From Argopecten irradians (taxonomy: Eukaryota > Mollusca > Bivalvia > Pectinida > Pectinidae), in NCBI RefSeq assembly GCF_041381155.1, contig NC_091147.1:35296909-35360908 (forward strand): DNA of 64,000 nt, written 5' to 3'. Below the pieces are notes generated by a model. The model searched no databases and had not been told where the DNA came from. It saw only the letters and a list, made by a program, of their open reading frames with translations. The number at the start of each line of letters is the position of its first letter. The stretch's first letter is position 1. The translations under genes and the position numbers were made by a program. Below are positions 12,401-23,800 of this stretch, in pieces.

Positions 12401-13497
12401 GGTGATCAAGTGACGTCACCACGTCAACATTAGTGACGTCATAATGGTCACGTTTTGAGCGTCAGTTATACCGTCATATACTTTACTTTGCCTTGGTTAG
12501 TTTATATAGTTGAAGTGACAAGTAAATGTAAATATTTCTTGATATTCATTTAAAAAAATCGGGCCAAAACCATACATAGTCCTATTTATCTTAAATTGGG
12601 CGGTTTTGTTTGTGTCCGATATCATTTTCGGTGACGTATGTTGTCCCCATTGATTCTAGTATTGTGCCGCATTCTAAAATGTAAGATGTGTAACTTTTGT
12701 ATTGTTCACTATTATCATTTCAGGACAACTGAAATGTATCCCTATGCGTGATAGTGAGATTCCGAGCACTTGACAATAGAAATTTTGCGGAGGATCCAAG
12801 ATATTATAGAGTGGCTATGTGAGACGCCTTTATATAGTTTTAAACAGAGAGAAAATTGAAAATTTAACTTTTTTTATTAATAGAAATTATGTGATAAATA
12901 GAATCGTATACTCGTGATGTAATATGAAATGTATCAATCATTCAATAATTTATATTTCACGAGCCTTTAGGCAAATTATTTAACGAGTTTGATGAATTCC
13001 ATATTACATGTTCATGGGCATAGATTATATTTATCACATTTTTTATTGATAGAAAAAGTAAATCTTTCAATTTTCTCTCAATATAAAACGGTAGAAATCT
13101 GGCTCGGATGTGATCTTTCCGTCTCCGGGGATTAAGACGTCAAAACAACATGTGACATACTCAGTGTGGTATTACTCGTGGGTCTTACGATATTTATGAC
13201 ATAGCCGTATGACATGGCTGGACGGGCCAATCATAAATGTGATAAATATGTTATATAAATGTATTTCAATACTTTTCATACATTTCAGGTCCACCAAAAG
13301 TATCCTTCACCTGGCGCCATTGGGGGAAGTGGGAAGGGAAGTACAAGGATTCTGACCCAACAGGGGAGGATTTGGAATTAACCGGAAGTTGTGTCGCTGT
13401 GGTTAACGGTGATCTGAAAATAGTTTCTATCGAAGTATTTTATGATCCTAACCCAATGATAGCTAAACTGATGAAGGTTAAGAAGTGTCCAATGTGA
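3430..13497 (+). CDS. SnoaL-like 'pathogen-related protein' family gene, three exons
   Basis: The coding exons are 3430-3630, 5574-5790 and 13289-13497. They join in frame to 208 codons plus stop. Borders are GAAAAG/GTTTGT, CAAG/GAC, TTTTCAG/GTATGG and TTTCAG/GTCC. The start ATGGCC has a purine at -3 and G at +4.

The protein opens MAANCPVRNYMDDQNIQWKE and continues PDYTQVNEKYL, then ENLVKTWEMESSHK. Exon 2 has FRISVNGGRQF, GNYNILMWD and PGGFAWEVLEVFSG. Exon 3 has PPKVSFTWRHWGKWEG, PTGEDLELTGSCVAVVNG and IEVFYDPNPMIAKLM. From memory this block order matches the plant and invertebrate 'pathogen-related protein' group, which has a SnoaL/NTF2-like fold. Its biochemical role is not known, and no signal peptide is visible, so it is probably cytosolic.

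A possible poly(A) signal ATTAAA lies at 13635-13640. The 7.5-kb second intron is full of repeats. The exon 2 acceptor is the least certain border, but it is the only one I found that keeps phase. Confidence 0.85.
3631..5573 (+). other. Intron 1 of the SnoaL-like gene
   Basis: About 1.9 kb. The stretch 3840-4380 is less AT-rich than its surroundings and has overlapping short open frames on both strands, which may mark an old transposon scrap. I recognise no protein in it. The rest shows no clear feature. Confidence 0.4.
5918..7162. repeat. Tandem duplication in intron 2, copy A
   Basis: This 1245-bp block begins TTAACTTACATAATATATAAT and ends GTAAGTATCGGTAAGCTTG. It is followed at once by a second, similar block beginning TTAACTTACATTATATATAAT. 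Shared landmarks include CCAGTGACGTCACTTTTAGT, CGGTTTAGTGAATACAT and AAAATGTCCAACGTTGGAAA. Copy A lacks the two insertions found in copy B and keeps a stretch (about 6900-7050) that copy B has lost. Confidence 0.85.
7923..8888. mobile_element. Non-autonomous hAT-like DNA transposon, 966 bp
   Basis: The termini are inverted repeats, CAGTGGCGTAGGAAG on the left and CTTCCTACGCCCCTG on the right, with one mismatch. CAG-GGCG ends are characteristic of hAT elements. TACAC is repeated directly on both flanks (7918-7922 and 8889-8893). The empty site survives in duplication copy A near 6453 as GAATACACGGTCAC. A five-base duplication fits the hAT5-type subgroup better than the usual 8 bp. There is no transposase frame; the interior is filled by degenerate tandem repeats. 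Confidence 0.8.
7995..8395. repeat. Degenerate ~110-bp tandem repeats inside the hAT-like element
   Basis: About three and a half units share the order GGCT(T)GAATGAGTTTT, a GATGAATTTT-like stretch, GCGAGCGCCCGAAAGCGCGA, TTTTGGTGTT, then a G-run and a C-run (GGGGTCC, CCTCCCCC) and an A-run. The G and C runs within a unit can pair to form hairpins. Such internal arrays are common in non-autonomous hAT elements. Confidence 0.7.
9485..11317. other. Intron 2 sequence without recognisable features
   Basis: AT-rich intronic sequence. A short AT microsatellite lies at about 10208-10225. Open frames of 80-120 codons exist on the minus strand (9763-10673), but they have biased composition and no family motif. 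I treat them as chance. Confidence 0.5.
11318..12288. mobile_element. Probable non-autonomous DNA transposon with TA-flanked inverted ends
   Basis: A perfect 23-bp inverted repeat, TAAGCATTAAACTATCTTCC and so on, lies at 11318-11340 and 12266-12288. If the element proper begins at AGCATT, it is bounded by TA on both sides, as for Tc1/mariner-type insertions. It contains a nested hairpin region (11342-11455) and a large palindrome (12143-12243). No transposase frame is present, so it would depend on an enzyme from elsewhere. Confidence 0.6.
12143..12243. repeat. Perfect palindrome with a duplicated arm (cruciform-forming)
   Basis: The left arm 12143-12171 is the exact reverse complement of the right arm 12215-12243 (29 bp, core GGAGGCCCTACCCATAATTC). 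Between them lies an extra inverted copy (12181-12205). The spacer ACCCACCGC occurs twice (12172-12180 and 12206-12214). The left arm can therefore pair with either of two partners. The repeat is more GC-rich than its surroundings. Confidence 0.9.
12826..13093. mobile_element. Foldback (MITE-like) element with ~125-bp arms
   Basis: The left arm (GAGAGAAAATTGAAAATTTA, then ATGTGATAAATA, then TAATATG and AATAATTTATATTTCACGAG) is repeated in reverse complement by the right arm ending CAATTTTCTCTCAATATAAAA. The centre is near 12960. The arms are imperfect but continuous. No open frame is present and no target duplication is clear. Confidence 0.7.
13171..13251 (+). repeat. Interspersed repeat, copy 1
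   Basis: The run GTGGGTCTTACGATATTTAT, then GACAT, GACATGGCTGGACG and TGATAAATAT, recurs in reverse orientation at 61546-61612 with scattered differences. Two copies 48 kb apart on opposite strands indicate a dispersed repeat family. I could not find its ends. Confidence 0.55.
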
Positions 13498-13799
13498 AGT
13501 TGATACATCGTTAGTTACCATAGTTACGACTACTTACGATGTCTACACACCTAACGCGACGCTACCCAAATTGGTAACTCTTTGAACATAATTGTTAAAA
13601 TTTTCTGACATGTGCTCCAGATTTTTGTTTTAATATTAAACAAAAAAAGATGCCTTCAGATTTGTTTACTTGTCAACAGTCCATATATTTATAAATTCAT
13701 TTAAGGAAAGTTCAAACATGTTTTAGTCTATTTAAGTCACATATCTGTAAACAGTATCCTATTCAGCAATTATTTTGGTTTCCTTGTTTTAATATAAGG

Positions 13800-14092
13800 T
13801 GTCGCACGATGTCGTTTCAGGAATCTTTCACAATTTCATTATTTTCATGCTTAGATATAAATAATAAGCCACAGAAAGAAATATGACATATTAAAAATGT
13901 CCCAGCTACTATTACATGTAAAGATGCTCCACAGCCGACAGAACATAAATGATTATTATCATTTGAACAATAATTGGTGTTTAATCGTGTATATACATGT
14001 TTAATTAACACAAAAAGTAATATGAAATAATTTATTTTGTCTTCGGTGCATGCGCAATCATTACTTCATTCCGTTTAGGATATCGTGCGACA
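13800..14092. mobile_element. Probable MITE with TGTCGCACGAT ends
   Basis: TGTCGCACGATGTC at the left is mirrored by GATATCGTGCGACA at the right, with one mismatch in 14 bases. The 293-bp interval lacks coding capacity. No convincing target-site duplication is visible. It lies about 300 bases past the SnoaL-like stop codon. Confidence 0.55.
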
Positions 14093-14904
14093 TAATTTTT
14101 TCGGGATGCAATTAATTATTTTTCATATTTTTAACTTGAAGTAAAATTAGAAGCTTAAACTTTTCAATGATGGTGATGGTGTAATGTAAGTAACTCTTGT
14201 AACTGAAGAAAAATACTTAATCGTCTGCTCCTGTTTTTGATAGTAAAAAATACCTTTTGTCAGCGGTGGAGCACAGTTATTGTCTGTTTAGATACTAAAC
14301 TGAAAATTCTGCTTTATTTAAAGTGTACCATATGGATAGCGTCACGTAACATATCAAAACTGAAGGCTTTGTTGCGATATCGGATGTTGTACATCAAAAG
14401 AAGCAAAACCGATACATGTGTATGCCTTTGAATGGATGCGTCCCTCTCTCCGTAAAAAATCATCAAATGAAGACCGGTGAATGGTCAGGATGTTTTTCTC
14501 CTGAATTTCATTCAGTTTTGTTATGGCATGTCCCAGAGGTGTGCATAGATCGTAAGTGACTGTAACCCCTGGATATCTTGGTTGGGTATACCAATGAAGC
14601 AGATCTAATTACGGTAGGATGTATGTTTTTACTAGTGCCATGTGATATTCATTGTACCCAGAAACTAACAATATGTAACGCGCAATATTGTAAGATATTT
14701 GCACATTATGTCCATACGGAATTTTTAATTTGGTAGTATATCATATTAATACGGTCGCCATAGGAACAATTATATTTAATGTATACACTAAACCTCTTTA
14801 AAAAAGAACCTACACTACTATGTTTTTTTTTTGCATATATATAGCACATATGTGAAAGTATAGAATAAAAGTGTGAACATGTTGAAAAATATACCCAGAA
14901 TCAC

Positions 14905-15132
14905 CTGTCGGATCTTATTTTTATAACTTAAAACGTAGCTTCTCTTTGACAGTTTATGTTTTGCTTGTGGAATCAACGGAAAGTTTACGACCTTTGTGAC
15001 TAAAGAAATTATCAATATCGTTTTACATTCCCGCTTCGAAAAGTAGTGGGAATTTAATTGCTTTCGCATGGACTGTCGAAATTGTCCTCGTGTATTATTC
15101 AGCGCCAGTGTTTTGTTTCCTTTTCTACTCAT
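14905..15132 (-). CDS. Unrecognised exon-like open frame
   Basis: On the minus strand, TTTCAG/ATAAATGAGTAG looks like a splice acceptor followed by a start codon. The frame then runs exactly 76 codons to a donor-like CAG/GTGATT. It starts MSRKGNKTLALNNTRGQ and is rich in Lys/Arg. I do not recognise the family and found no partner exon. It may be a first exon, a decayed exon or chance. Confidence 0.2.
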
Positions 15133-16131
15133 TTATCTGAAATTCGCCTCCTTCGTATAGACTTTTCGGATATGGAGGTAGATACTATGCAGACTAGTCT
15201 ATAGTCTCGCGAGTATTTTGTGTCACATTTTAATTAATTTGAATAGTGACACAAGTATGAAGTTACACCCATTGAAATCTCAAATATAGTGGACCGTAAA
15301 TTGTTAATTTATCTTTTACAAAAGAATGTGACTTTTGTTTTAAGATGAGGTATATTTCATCAATAGAGTCCTAAAGATAAATTAATAAGATAAAGATGAT
15401 AAAGAATGTTTAGTCCCAAAAATTTTATGATCTGTTTTATCAACATTTGTAAGAATTCACTACGCGGGATTCACACAGTTTGCAAACAAAATTTCTTTCA
15501 TACCCCGATGAAGTTTCAAAAATGGTGACATCAATAATCAATACTTCTCGAATTCTGTTATCGCCAATCCATTCCTACTATAAGCGCCCCTGCTATGCTG
15601 GTATTTAAATTTCGTTATCACCGAGATTTGAATTGAAATTTTGTATTGTTATCGTAACAATACCTCATTTAAATCCTTTATGCGCCTGAGTGTTAATTAC
15701 GGAGAATACGGCACTTAAAAAAATCGTTTTTCTATAGTCATTTTGTCCGTTTAAGGGTTCTCAAACTGAGGAATTACGATATAACACTGAGGTAACACAG
15801 TAAATTAAAACGAATTGTTGTTATCAACTGCATGTAAAGTTTGTACTATATGTGATGTTCACTTCCGAGTGCCAGTGGATAGTGTTACAAAACTATAATT
15901 ATGGGATATTATCAATTCATTTCTTAATGTTTTTTTTATGATTATGTTCTCGACTACGATTTATTTTACATCACAAATTATATCTGACAAACAACTGAAC
16001 CCGCCTTGTTATGGTTGTAAAGAGAAATTACTTTCGTAGTTATACTTAGTTCGAGAGACTAGTAAAAAGTAAAAGAGAAACTGCTACAATTCGGAACACA
16101 ATTTGTAAGCATTCATAATACATACATATAT

Positions 16132-16138
16132 AATATAT

Positions 16139-16182
<44 letters not shown>
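16132..16182. repeat. (AT)n microsatellite
   Basis: An almost pure alternating AT tract of about 50 bases. Confidence 0.9.
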
Positions 16183-16183
<1 letters not shown>

Positions 16184-16192
16184 ATAACAAGA

Positions 16193-16690
16193 TCACTCAA
16201 GTGTTAATGTTTTACGTGGCAGATGCGCATGTACATATGTACATATCTTTAACGAGTAGGTACTTAAAACTATTTCGGCGTTTATGACCACAAATATCTT
16301 AGCGAGACTCAAATCCACACAATATTTTGATAGAAGTCTCCAATCTAAAATATGAGTGTTGTGCATAAACATGTACAAGTAGCTTACGAGTACTTCAACT
16401 TTCTCAGCGAAATCCTCGGTGTCACATAGAAGGTTAAACACAATTGGATCTATGTCTCGAACTACATGTTCCGTTCCCTCAATTTTGTATGGAACATCTG
16501 TGTACGACTTCACAAAGATGTCCTGGACACGGCCTTGCTCCATACAAATATTGATTGTCCACAAGAATTGTATCCAAAGTCCCCGAGAAAATATGTTTCC
16601 AATATGTTTTGGTAAGCTGTGCTTTATTCCAAAATACGGATTCTTTATAAATGCGTTTTCCTCAGTATCGACAGACAACAACGGGATCAA
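16193..16690 (-). CDS. Unrecognised 165-codon open frame
   Basis: This is unusually long for such AT-rich, gene-poor DNA, which makes chance less likely. It has no ATG at the upstream end (the frame opens after a stop near 16710), so it may be an internal or terminal exon or a gene fossil. The translation is leucine-rich and mostly helical-looking, for example LLCDTEDFAEKVEVLVSYLY and DWRLLSKYCVDLSLAKIF, somewhat like helical-repeat proteins. No catalytic motif or membrane segment stands out. No good splice sites were found at either end. Function unknown. Confidence 0.35.
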   Translation of the reverse strand: MIPLLSVDTEENAFIKNPYFGIKHSLPKHIGNIFSRGLWIQFLWTINICMEQGRVQDIFVKSYTDVPYKIEGTEHVVRDIDPIVFNLLCDTEDFAEKVEVLVSYLYMFMHNTHILDWRLLSKYCVDLSLAKIFVVINAEIVLSTYSLKICTYVHAHLPRKTLTLE

Positions 16691-16928
16691 AATGTCCGTG
16701 TATGTTTTTAATATAAATGTTTTTTATGTTCAGCAACATTTCCTGTATTTCTCCAATTGGTTATATAACAGCCACGAACATTCCCCATCCTCGGCATATT
16801 CATAATATACGTATATGTTTGTGTTCAGTTTCGTTGCCATAGCCAATATTTCTACTTCCGTGCCCTAGGTACCAACTTCTCCTATTTGAGTTTCCTTTGA
16901 GTATGCGTGTACTGGTGTAGAGGAGATA

Positions 16929-16969
16929 TTGTTGCCCCCCTACACCCCTCCCCGCTTCCTACGCCCCTG
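16929..16969. mobile_element. Solo terminal fragment of a hAT-like element
   Basis: GTTGCCCCCC, TACACCCCTCCCCG and CTTCCTACGCCCCTG reproduce the right end of the element at 7923-8888 (TTGCCCCCCCCTGCACCCG, CTTCCTACGCCCCTG). No matching left end is seen nearby. Confidence 0.6.
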
Positions 16970-19900
16970 ACAAAAATACACCAAACCATGCATTTGTCTA
17001 TTACATTTTATTAATTTCTGCAGTTATTTGTTTCATAATATCGTAAAAAATCGATAAAAAGGTACAAAAGGTTAATCTTGGCCTAAGAAAATAATTACCT
17101 TGAATTATTCCGAAGTAAGATAGATAGAACTAGTAGACTGAGGCGAGTCATTGTGAAAGTTGGACTACGCAATAAAAATCGAGTTCTTATGGGGCCACAT
17201 TTCAAAGGGGTCCATTTTAAACAGGTCGGTGTGAACAGTGCGCATAAAGTTCAGTTTTCGACTGTTTTCAGGGTCATTTTTCAACGTTAAAAAATGACCA
17301 GAGGTCAGTTTCCAACGGGGGTCCATTCTCAACGATATACCGGCGATGTGGAGACAATGCAAATGGCTGCAGTTTTATCAAATATGCAAAATATAATAAC
17401 CTAATGATGACGTAGCTTGGCATAGACAAACATTTTGATGCTTTATAAGTATTTGCAACAACACTATGAAAGATTTTGGCCGTCAACCCTCGGCGAGATA
17501 ATCATGTACACTTGACAGACCCTTGTAACTTTCTTTTAATGCCGGGAAATTAATGGAATCGTACGTTTAAATGTCATTTATTTTATCAAACACTCTTAAC
17601 AAGAGCTGTTTGAGAAGAACAGCAAAGTTCGCCAGGTTCATTGTAATTACCAGTATTGTAAAATAGAGCAATGCCAACGGACCTCTTGAAATTCTCAAAA
17701 TTTAGCATTTTCACATTTTAAGCGATTGTCCATACCCTTCACAATAATATGAATTCAAAATCATTGTAGAAATCAATGTCAGTTGTTACCGATAACAGTA
17801 TTTCAACAAAGCCCCAAAGCCCTAACCTAGGATTGCCAACGCCGACGCCGGACTGATCCATAAGCCCCCTATCTTCGCGCAGCAAGCTAAAAATTAATTA
17901 TAGGCATTGATGCCACTATGTTTAAATGTCATGGTTATGATATAAATTTTGTCTGCAAACTTTTGAGATTCCGCAACGCGGATCAAACCCCAATGAAATT
18001 TATAGAATAAATAGTGACATAAATGCTTAACTGAATTCTCACCAATGGGCTAGGAATACAACCAATGAAATGCGAGTGTCATCTAATTCCTAGTGTCAGT
18101 TAGACAAGTCGTCTATGATACCCTCTAGCACCTAGGGGGTCGGCCCAACCATTTGTACATTATAAATCATTAATCCACCACCCAATGTCATACTACTTAA
18201 TGCTTTCAGAGAAGAAATCGTGTATATGGAAATGTCCAAATTGATATTCTCTGGCCCACAGAGGGTCAGCTCTGCCAGGTATACTTATCTCTGAAAATTT
18301 ATAAATGGATATACTGGTTTAGGAATTTAAAACTGAACAACGATTGGCCTGACCTGAGAGGCGGGGCCAATCTGGTCGGACTTCTCTGAATAATATGGAG
18401 GGACATCATGTATGTCATCTTGATATGCTTTCAACATTTTGTTTTTGTTAATCGAATCCAAACATGCAGCTTCAGTTCACGACATCCAAGAAAGATTCAT
18501 TTACATGGTATTGATAACACATCATTTTTTAAAAGTAAATTATCCAATAAAAGTGAAATTGCTGAGTGAATTTGTGACCCCAACTTTTGTTCAAATTTTG
18601 CTGAATGTGTTATCATTATGCATGATGAGAAGATATTCAGAACAATTTGCAGTAAGAATAGGACCTAAACGCGAGTCGCTAATTAACTTAGTAATTTTAC
18701 TTTGACATGGTAATTTACGTTGAAAAAATAATGTGTCCTATGTTTTTAGTCTGCATCCAATAAAGATTTTAGTTCGAACTAGAAATTGTCATTGAACAAA
18801 TTGACGGGCTTTTCCATCAACAAGGAACTTCGTTCAAGGTTTCGAGATCCCAAAACGACGATGGTAAAGTAAAATTTGCGGCCATTACGTGACAATTTCC
18901 CCAATGCACCATGGTAGAGATTGATTACGTGTGTTTCATGTCAAAATCACCCAAGGGTGAGAATAATCGACGTTTTAAGTGTACTTCACCCACTTCGTTT
19001 TGGGATCTCGAACCCCCGCCATATATTAACAAACTCGGCAACCCTTTATCTCAACATGCTACAAGTCTCATTTCAGATATGAAGCCTAAACAATAAGTTG
19101 TTTGAAGATTTAAGAGTGTTTTTCCACATACCTGGCATTTATGTCCGAAGAAGATTGCTTTATTATTTTTCAGGTTAGAAAAAATGCACTTTTAAGCTTT
19201 GACCTTTATTTCTAACCGAAAGTTGACGTTATACAGAAAAGTGTTACATAATAAGCTATTTGATTCTGAATAGCACATCCAAAGCAGAAAGAAATTCGAC
19301 AAGCAGTTAACGAAGTTTAAAACCGGAAGTCAGGTCATAGCGGCCATATTGGATTTTTGACCAACATAAAAATGCTGCTGTCACACCTTCAATTCAGGTC
19401 CTACAATATGGTGACATGTTCACCAGTATATCTCTAACCATTTAGCAGATCCTTTGTATGCAACTTTCTGTGCAGAAGAATTATAAAAAAAACATAACGA
19501 AAACAATAGGCTAAAATCTGTAAACAACTTCTTGTTTTTAGCCAAGAGGCTTAGAGACCCGATATTGGACTTGTAGCATAGAGGGGCGCTATGTTTATTA
19601 AAATGAATGACCTGGACCTTCATTCAAGATATTTATGGCCCTGAAGTTCTTCTATTAAGAATGTTCTTTTGTATTGCCTTAATTGTTTCCCACTACTATA
19701 TTCTTTGAGGTGTTGTATTGTGCCATCAGTCTAATGACCATTAAGGACGATTGGCCTCTTTTTCAAAATTTCAACTGTCTTTGGTCAAATACGGAATCTC
19801 TGGTCATAAAGTGAATCAAGCAAACAAAAAATGTAGAGACAATGTGTTTATTATTGTTACCTTTTTCATGGAATGCATTGAAAAATATTTAAGATATTTT

Positions 19901-20870
19901 TTAACAATAATATAATAATTATTTCATAGAATATTCATATATGACGTAATTACTTCATACAATATTCATATATGACTGAATGTTCATATCTTTACAATTT
20001 ATGTAAAGGCAGCCTTCATAATTTTGACAGGTGTACATATTTTTCTTACATATTTTTCTAAAATAAAGGGACGGAATGCTTTTAAAATATCTTTTTACTA
20101 ATACAATAATATAAATGTATATCTATTTATTTAGTATAACATTAATTGATGGACGGATTCTTCTTTTTCAAAAATCATCTGGGCATAGGTAGAGTATACC
20201 TACAATTGTGAATGTATAAGCAAATGATACTTTTAAATATTTTGAATAAATATTAACACAGTGAAAAAGAATGGCTTCAGAAAATATTGAAAGAAAAAAT
20301 TTCTATCAACGACTTTGCCAAATGTATTTCATATAATAATCACTAAATTTTCCCTAAAACATTAGTTTTTAATGAGAAATATGAAAAGTTTTGCAAATAG
20401 GTATTATATAAATGTATTAGCAATGCACCTATTGCCTGAAGCTTCAAAAATACCATCATTCTTGACGGGAAAAGTGATTTTGTACATGTATGTGATACCA
20501 AGCCAAGCACAATTCACTTAAAAAGTCATTCTTACTACTTTTTTTCCACAGCGTAATTTAAGAAATAGACATTCTCAAGCTCCTGCTAAAGCAAAACATT
20601 ACAAAAATCAAAATCCTGGCTCATCACATTCACAAACTTTTAAATCATTTATCTTTACATCAACATAACTAAACTTTGTTAATAGGCTTGATGAACAATG
20701 GAATGCATTTACTATAAGAAGAGGATAGGAGTGTCTAATTCTGTACTTATAGATATATATTAATAAAACCATATCACAGTCAAATATTATAAACTGGTCG
20801 TGACGACACAGTGACACAAGCCACGGGACATACACTAGTGCCGCAGCGACATACGACTTTGGACATATGG
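16970..20870. other. Gene-poor stretch before the 3' end of the CCDC39-like gene
   Basis: AT-rich sequence with one hairpin element (18841-19013) and no recognisable coding exon. About 20130-20872 is probably the 3' untranslated region of the minus-strand gene. A minus-strand AATAAA lies at 20126-20131 and an ATTAAA at about 20368-20373. Confidence 0.45.
18841..19013. mobile_element. 173-bp hairpin element (MITE-like)
   Basis: TTCGAGATCCCAAAACGA at the left is perfectly mirrored by TCGTTTTGGGATCTCGAA at the right (18 bp). The interior is non-coding. No target-site duplication is obvious. Confidence 0.55.
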
Positions 20871-20872
20871 GG

Positions 20873-23800
20873 CTAGTGTCGCGAGCTAGCCCCTGTCCGG
20901 CTGTGTCCACTTCGGACACTGGACATGGAACTGGAGCTACGAGAACTAGCCGGGGAACGCATTGCTCCTGTAAAACAACAAGGAAACATATAGTGATTAA
21001 TGATATTATTCATTCAACCAATTTTCGTTTAATTTGTATCATATTTTGTTACGGTGGAGCTTTGCTAGTTATTAATTTTGAATGAATTTAAAAAGTCTGT
21101 ATATGGTTTTCAGTCTCAGATTAGTGATTTGGTAGGGTACCAGATATTTAAATTTGGGTTTAACTCAATCACATCTAAATGTGTCTTATGAGGTTTACTA
21201 CAACAATGTAAACATTAAGACAGCGATGTGGACATTAGACATGATATTAATCAGATTGATCCATGGAATTAGAGGATTTTTTTCCCAAGGTTTTGCAACT
21301 TTAGTATTCAGTAATGTACCTAGATCTGCCCCTATCTGTACCAGGGTAGGTCGGCTACTGCCACTAGGGGGCGACTTCAGACTTCCAACACTACTACGAG
21401 CCGAGGTCAGGCTGGAGCGAGCACTTCCAGGCTGTCGACCACCAGCTCTTGGAGTGGGCGGTGGTAAGTTCGCCTACAGAATTGAAAACAAAAATCAATT
21501 ATTAGAGGGAAGACTTCTAAAAACAAAATAAAGTTGAAATACAATCCAAAGAAATACTGTGAAGAGACAGGAACATACAGAAGCTAGGTGTTGAGCTATT
21601 TACAGTCAAAAATATGAAAACGGTATATGTAGATTAGTCTTTACAAATACATTTGATTACATGACAAAAACACAATATTTCTGCTACAAAAATGTTGTTT
21701 TGATAATTGGTTTTCTGCAGATCTAAAATTACGAAATTTTGCAATAAAGGTTTTTATATGATTTTCAATACGTTCAATCTTCCACAACTTTGCCAGATGA
21801 AATCAGAAAAATATATCATTAATAGGAAAATTGCCAGTTATGCATTTAGTTTATTTTCCTTTCTCAAAATCATAGGGCAAAATAAAGTAACACAAGAACT
21901 TTACATTCATATATAATTATGTTCAATACTTCAATCTAATTTGACTTGAATTTAACTCATTCACCCCTGAAATTTCATAATGGACTGGTCTAGTCTTTGA
22001 TTTAGAAGAGTCTAAAGGTGTCTTCAGGGGTGAGTTAACATACAAATAATATTGAAAGGCCCACCTGTGAGAAGTACAGATGGACAGTCTCTCCTATGTC
22101 CGGATGGGTCTGCAGAATATCCCCAATCTGGGACATGATCGACTTGTTGAACTCCCGAAGTTCTCGGACATGGAAGTCACGCTGAAAACAGATATTAAAT
22201 TCCAATAATGTCTACCTTGTATGGAAATTATCAATTATCTTTATTTAAATAGATTTCAAGTATTTTTTGTTTTTCATAAAAAAAATATGATATTCCAAAA
22301 AATCACTACCAAATATATAGGTAAAAAAGGGCACCACTGTCATTTCCCAAAATATTAATTTGTATTTCATCTTTTATTTAATAGTATATAAATTTTTTCT
22401 CTATTTCATCTTCTATGAAATTATATATATTCTCTTTCTCTTTAAATAATACCTGTCCCATGAAAACTGAATAATTGCAGATAATGCAAAAAATAAATAT
22501 TAAGCATCAATCGTAGTATCCTTATATCCATAAAACCAATGTCAACAAACCTCTTCCGGGGTTTCTCCTTTGGTCTTTTTGGCAGATCTCAACTCACGTG
22601 CATACTTGGAATTCTATAAGGAGATATTTCAAAAAAATATGAAATTGTTGCATACTTGGAATTCTATAAGGAGATATTTTAAGAAAAAATTTTTTTTAGA
22701 AAAATATGAATTTGTGAAACACAGAAAATTTAAACAATAAAATTCTGGCATTTATCATTCAAACACTTTATAAAATGATATTCAAGGGCTATGACATTAC
22801 CATTTTTTTTTTAATTCATTCAATTTCTTTCCGCTAAACAATTGGTAGTATATCACTTACACTTTTCATGGCTCGCTCCAGTTTAGCTCTCTGGTCTTCA
22901 ATCTCTTTAGTGAGCTGTAAAACCTTGTTCTGTTTAAAAGAAATAAAATTATTATAATAAATAATCATTTCAAAGTATATTTAAAATCAATCTTTGCATA
23001 TTGTAGAGCTACCTCCCATGTGGGGTAGGTATCCATTGTGACATCATTATTTTGTGAGCAGAACTCATGTATTTTTCTTTGAATTGTAATACTTTAATAA
23101 TACCCTTTTAACTCATGACGTCATTATCAATACCTACTCGCAAGGGCAGATAACTACGAAATGTACAAATACAGAATACTAGAACTGCATGCGTTTATCA
23201 AAATCAATAAAGTCTTTCTCTTTAAATCATTCCTTCTTTCTGACGAAAATTAACAGAGTTAAAAATTTTTTATTCATATTTATGACTATAATTTCTAAGA
23301 TTATAGGTTATATGTACTTTGATATTATAAAATAGTCTTTTATGAACAAAAAACAACATATTAAAGAGGAAGCAAAATTAATGCTATAATATTGATAAAT
23401 AACGGCTAAGTCCTATACCTTCTTTTCATCAATCATTTCCTCGTAGGCACCGGAGTCTCTAACAAGGTTGTCCAGAGTATTGCTCATAGTCTACAATTAC
23501 AAAACAGATTGCAATAAATCTCATGATCAACAAAAAAACCAATGAATAATAAGCAGGAAGAAAATTAAAGAAATACATGAAGAAAAAAAAACAATGAAAA
23601 AAAAACACCAAAAACAAAAAACGAATGAAATTAATATGTGGAAATGACTATGAGAAAAAACAATGTTCATGTTACATGTTTTATGGAAATCCTCAACTCA
23701 GCACTCATAAAGCTGAGACTTTTTGACAATCATTTCTAATATGTCTACATGTTTACTAAGTAATTAATACTAGATTATTTTGTCTACATGTATAGACTCG

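Larger units (their letters stand above)
13498..16192. other. Gene-poor stretch downstream of the SnoaL-like gene
   Basis: This begins with the presumed 3' untranslated region and contains the MITE at 13800-14092 and one weak exon-like frame at 14905-15132. The rest is AT-rich with no feature I can support, up to the (AT)n tract near 16132. Confidence 0.5.

Noticed and set aside
21320-21473. CCDC39 ending at the stop downstream of exon 20 without a further exon
   Set aside because: Reading on gives a low-complexity hydrophobic tail. A donor at CTAG/GTACAT and an in-phase Ser/Arg-rich exon at 20873-20967 fit the family C-terminus.
21154-21531. 125-codon plus-strand frame
   Set aside because: It lies antisense to CCDC39 exon 20; the GC-rich Ser/Arg exon keeps the opposite frame open.
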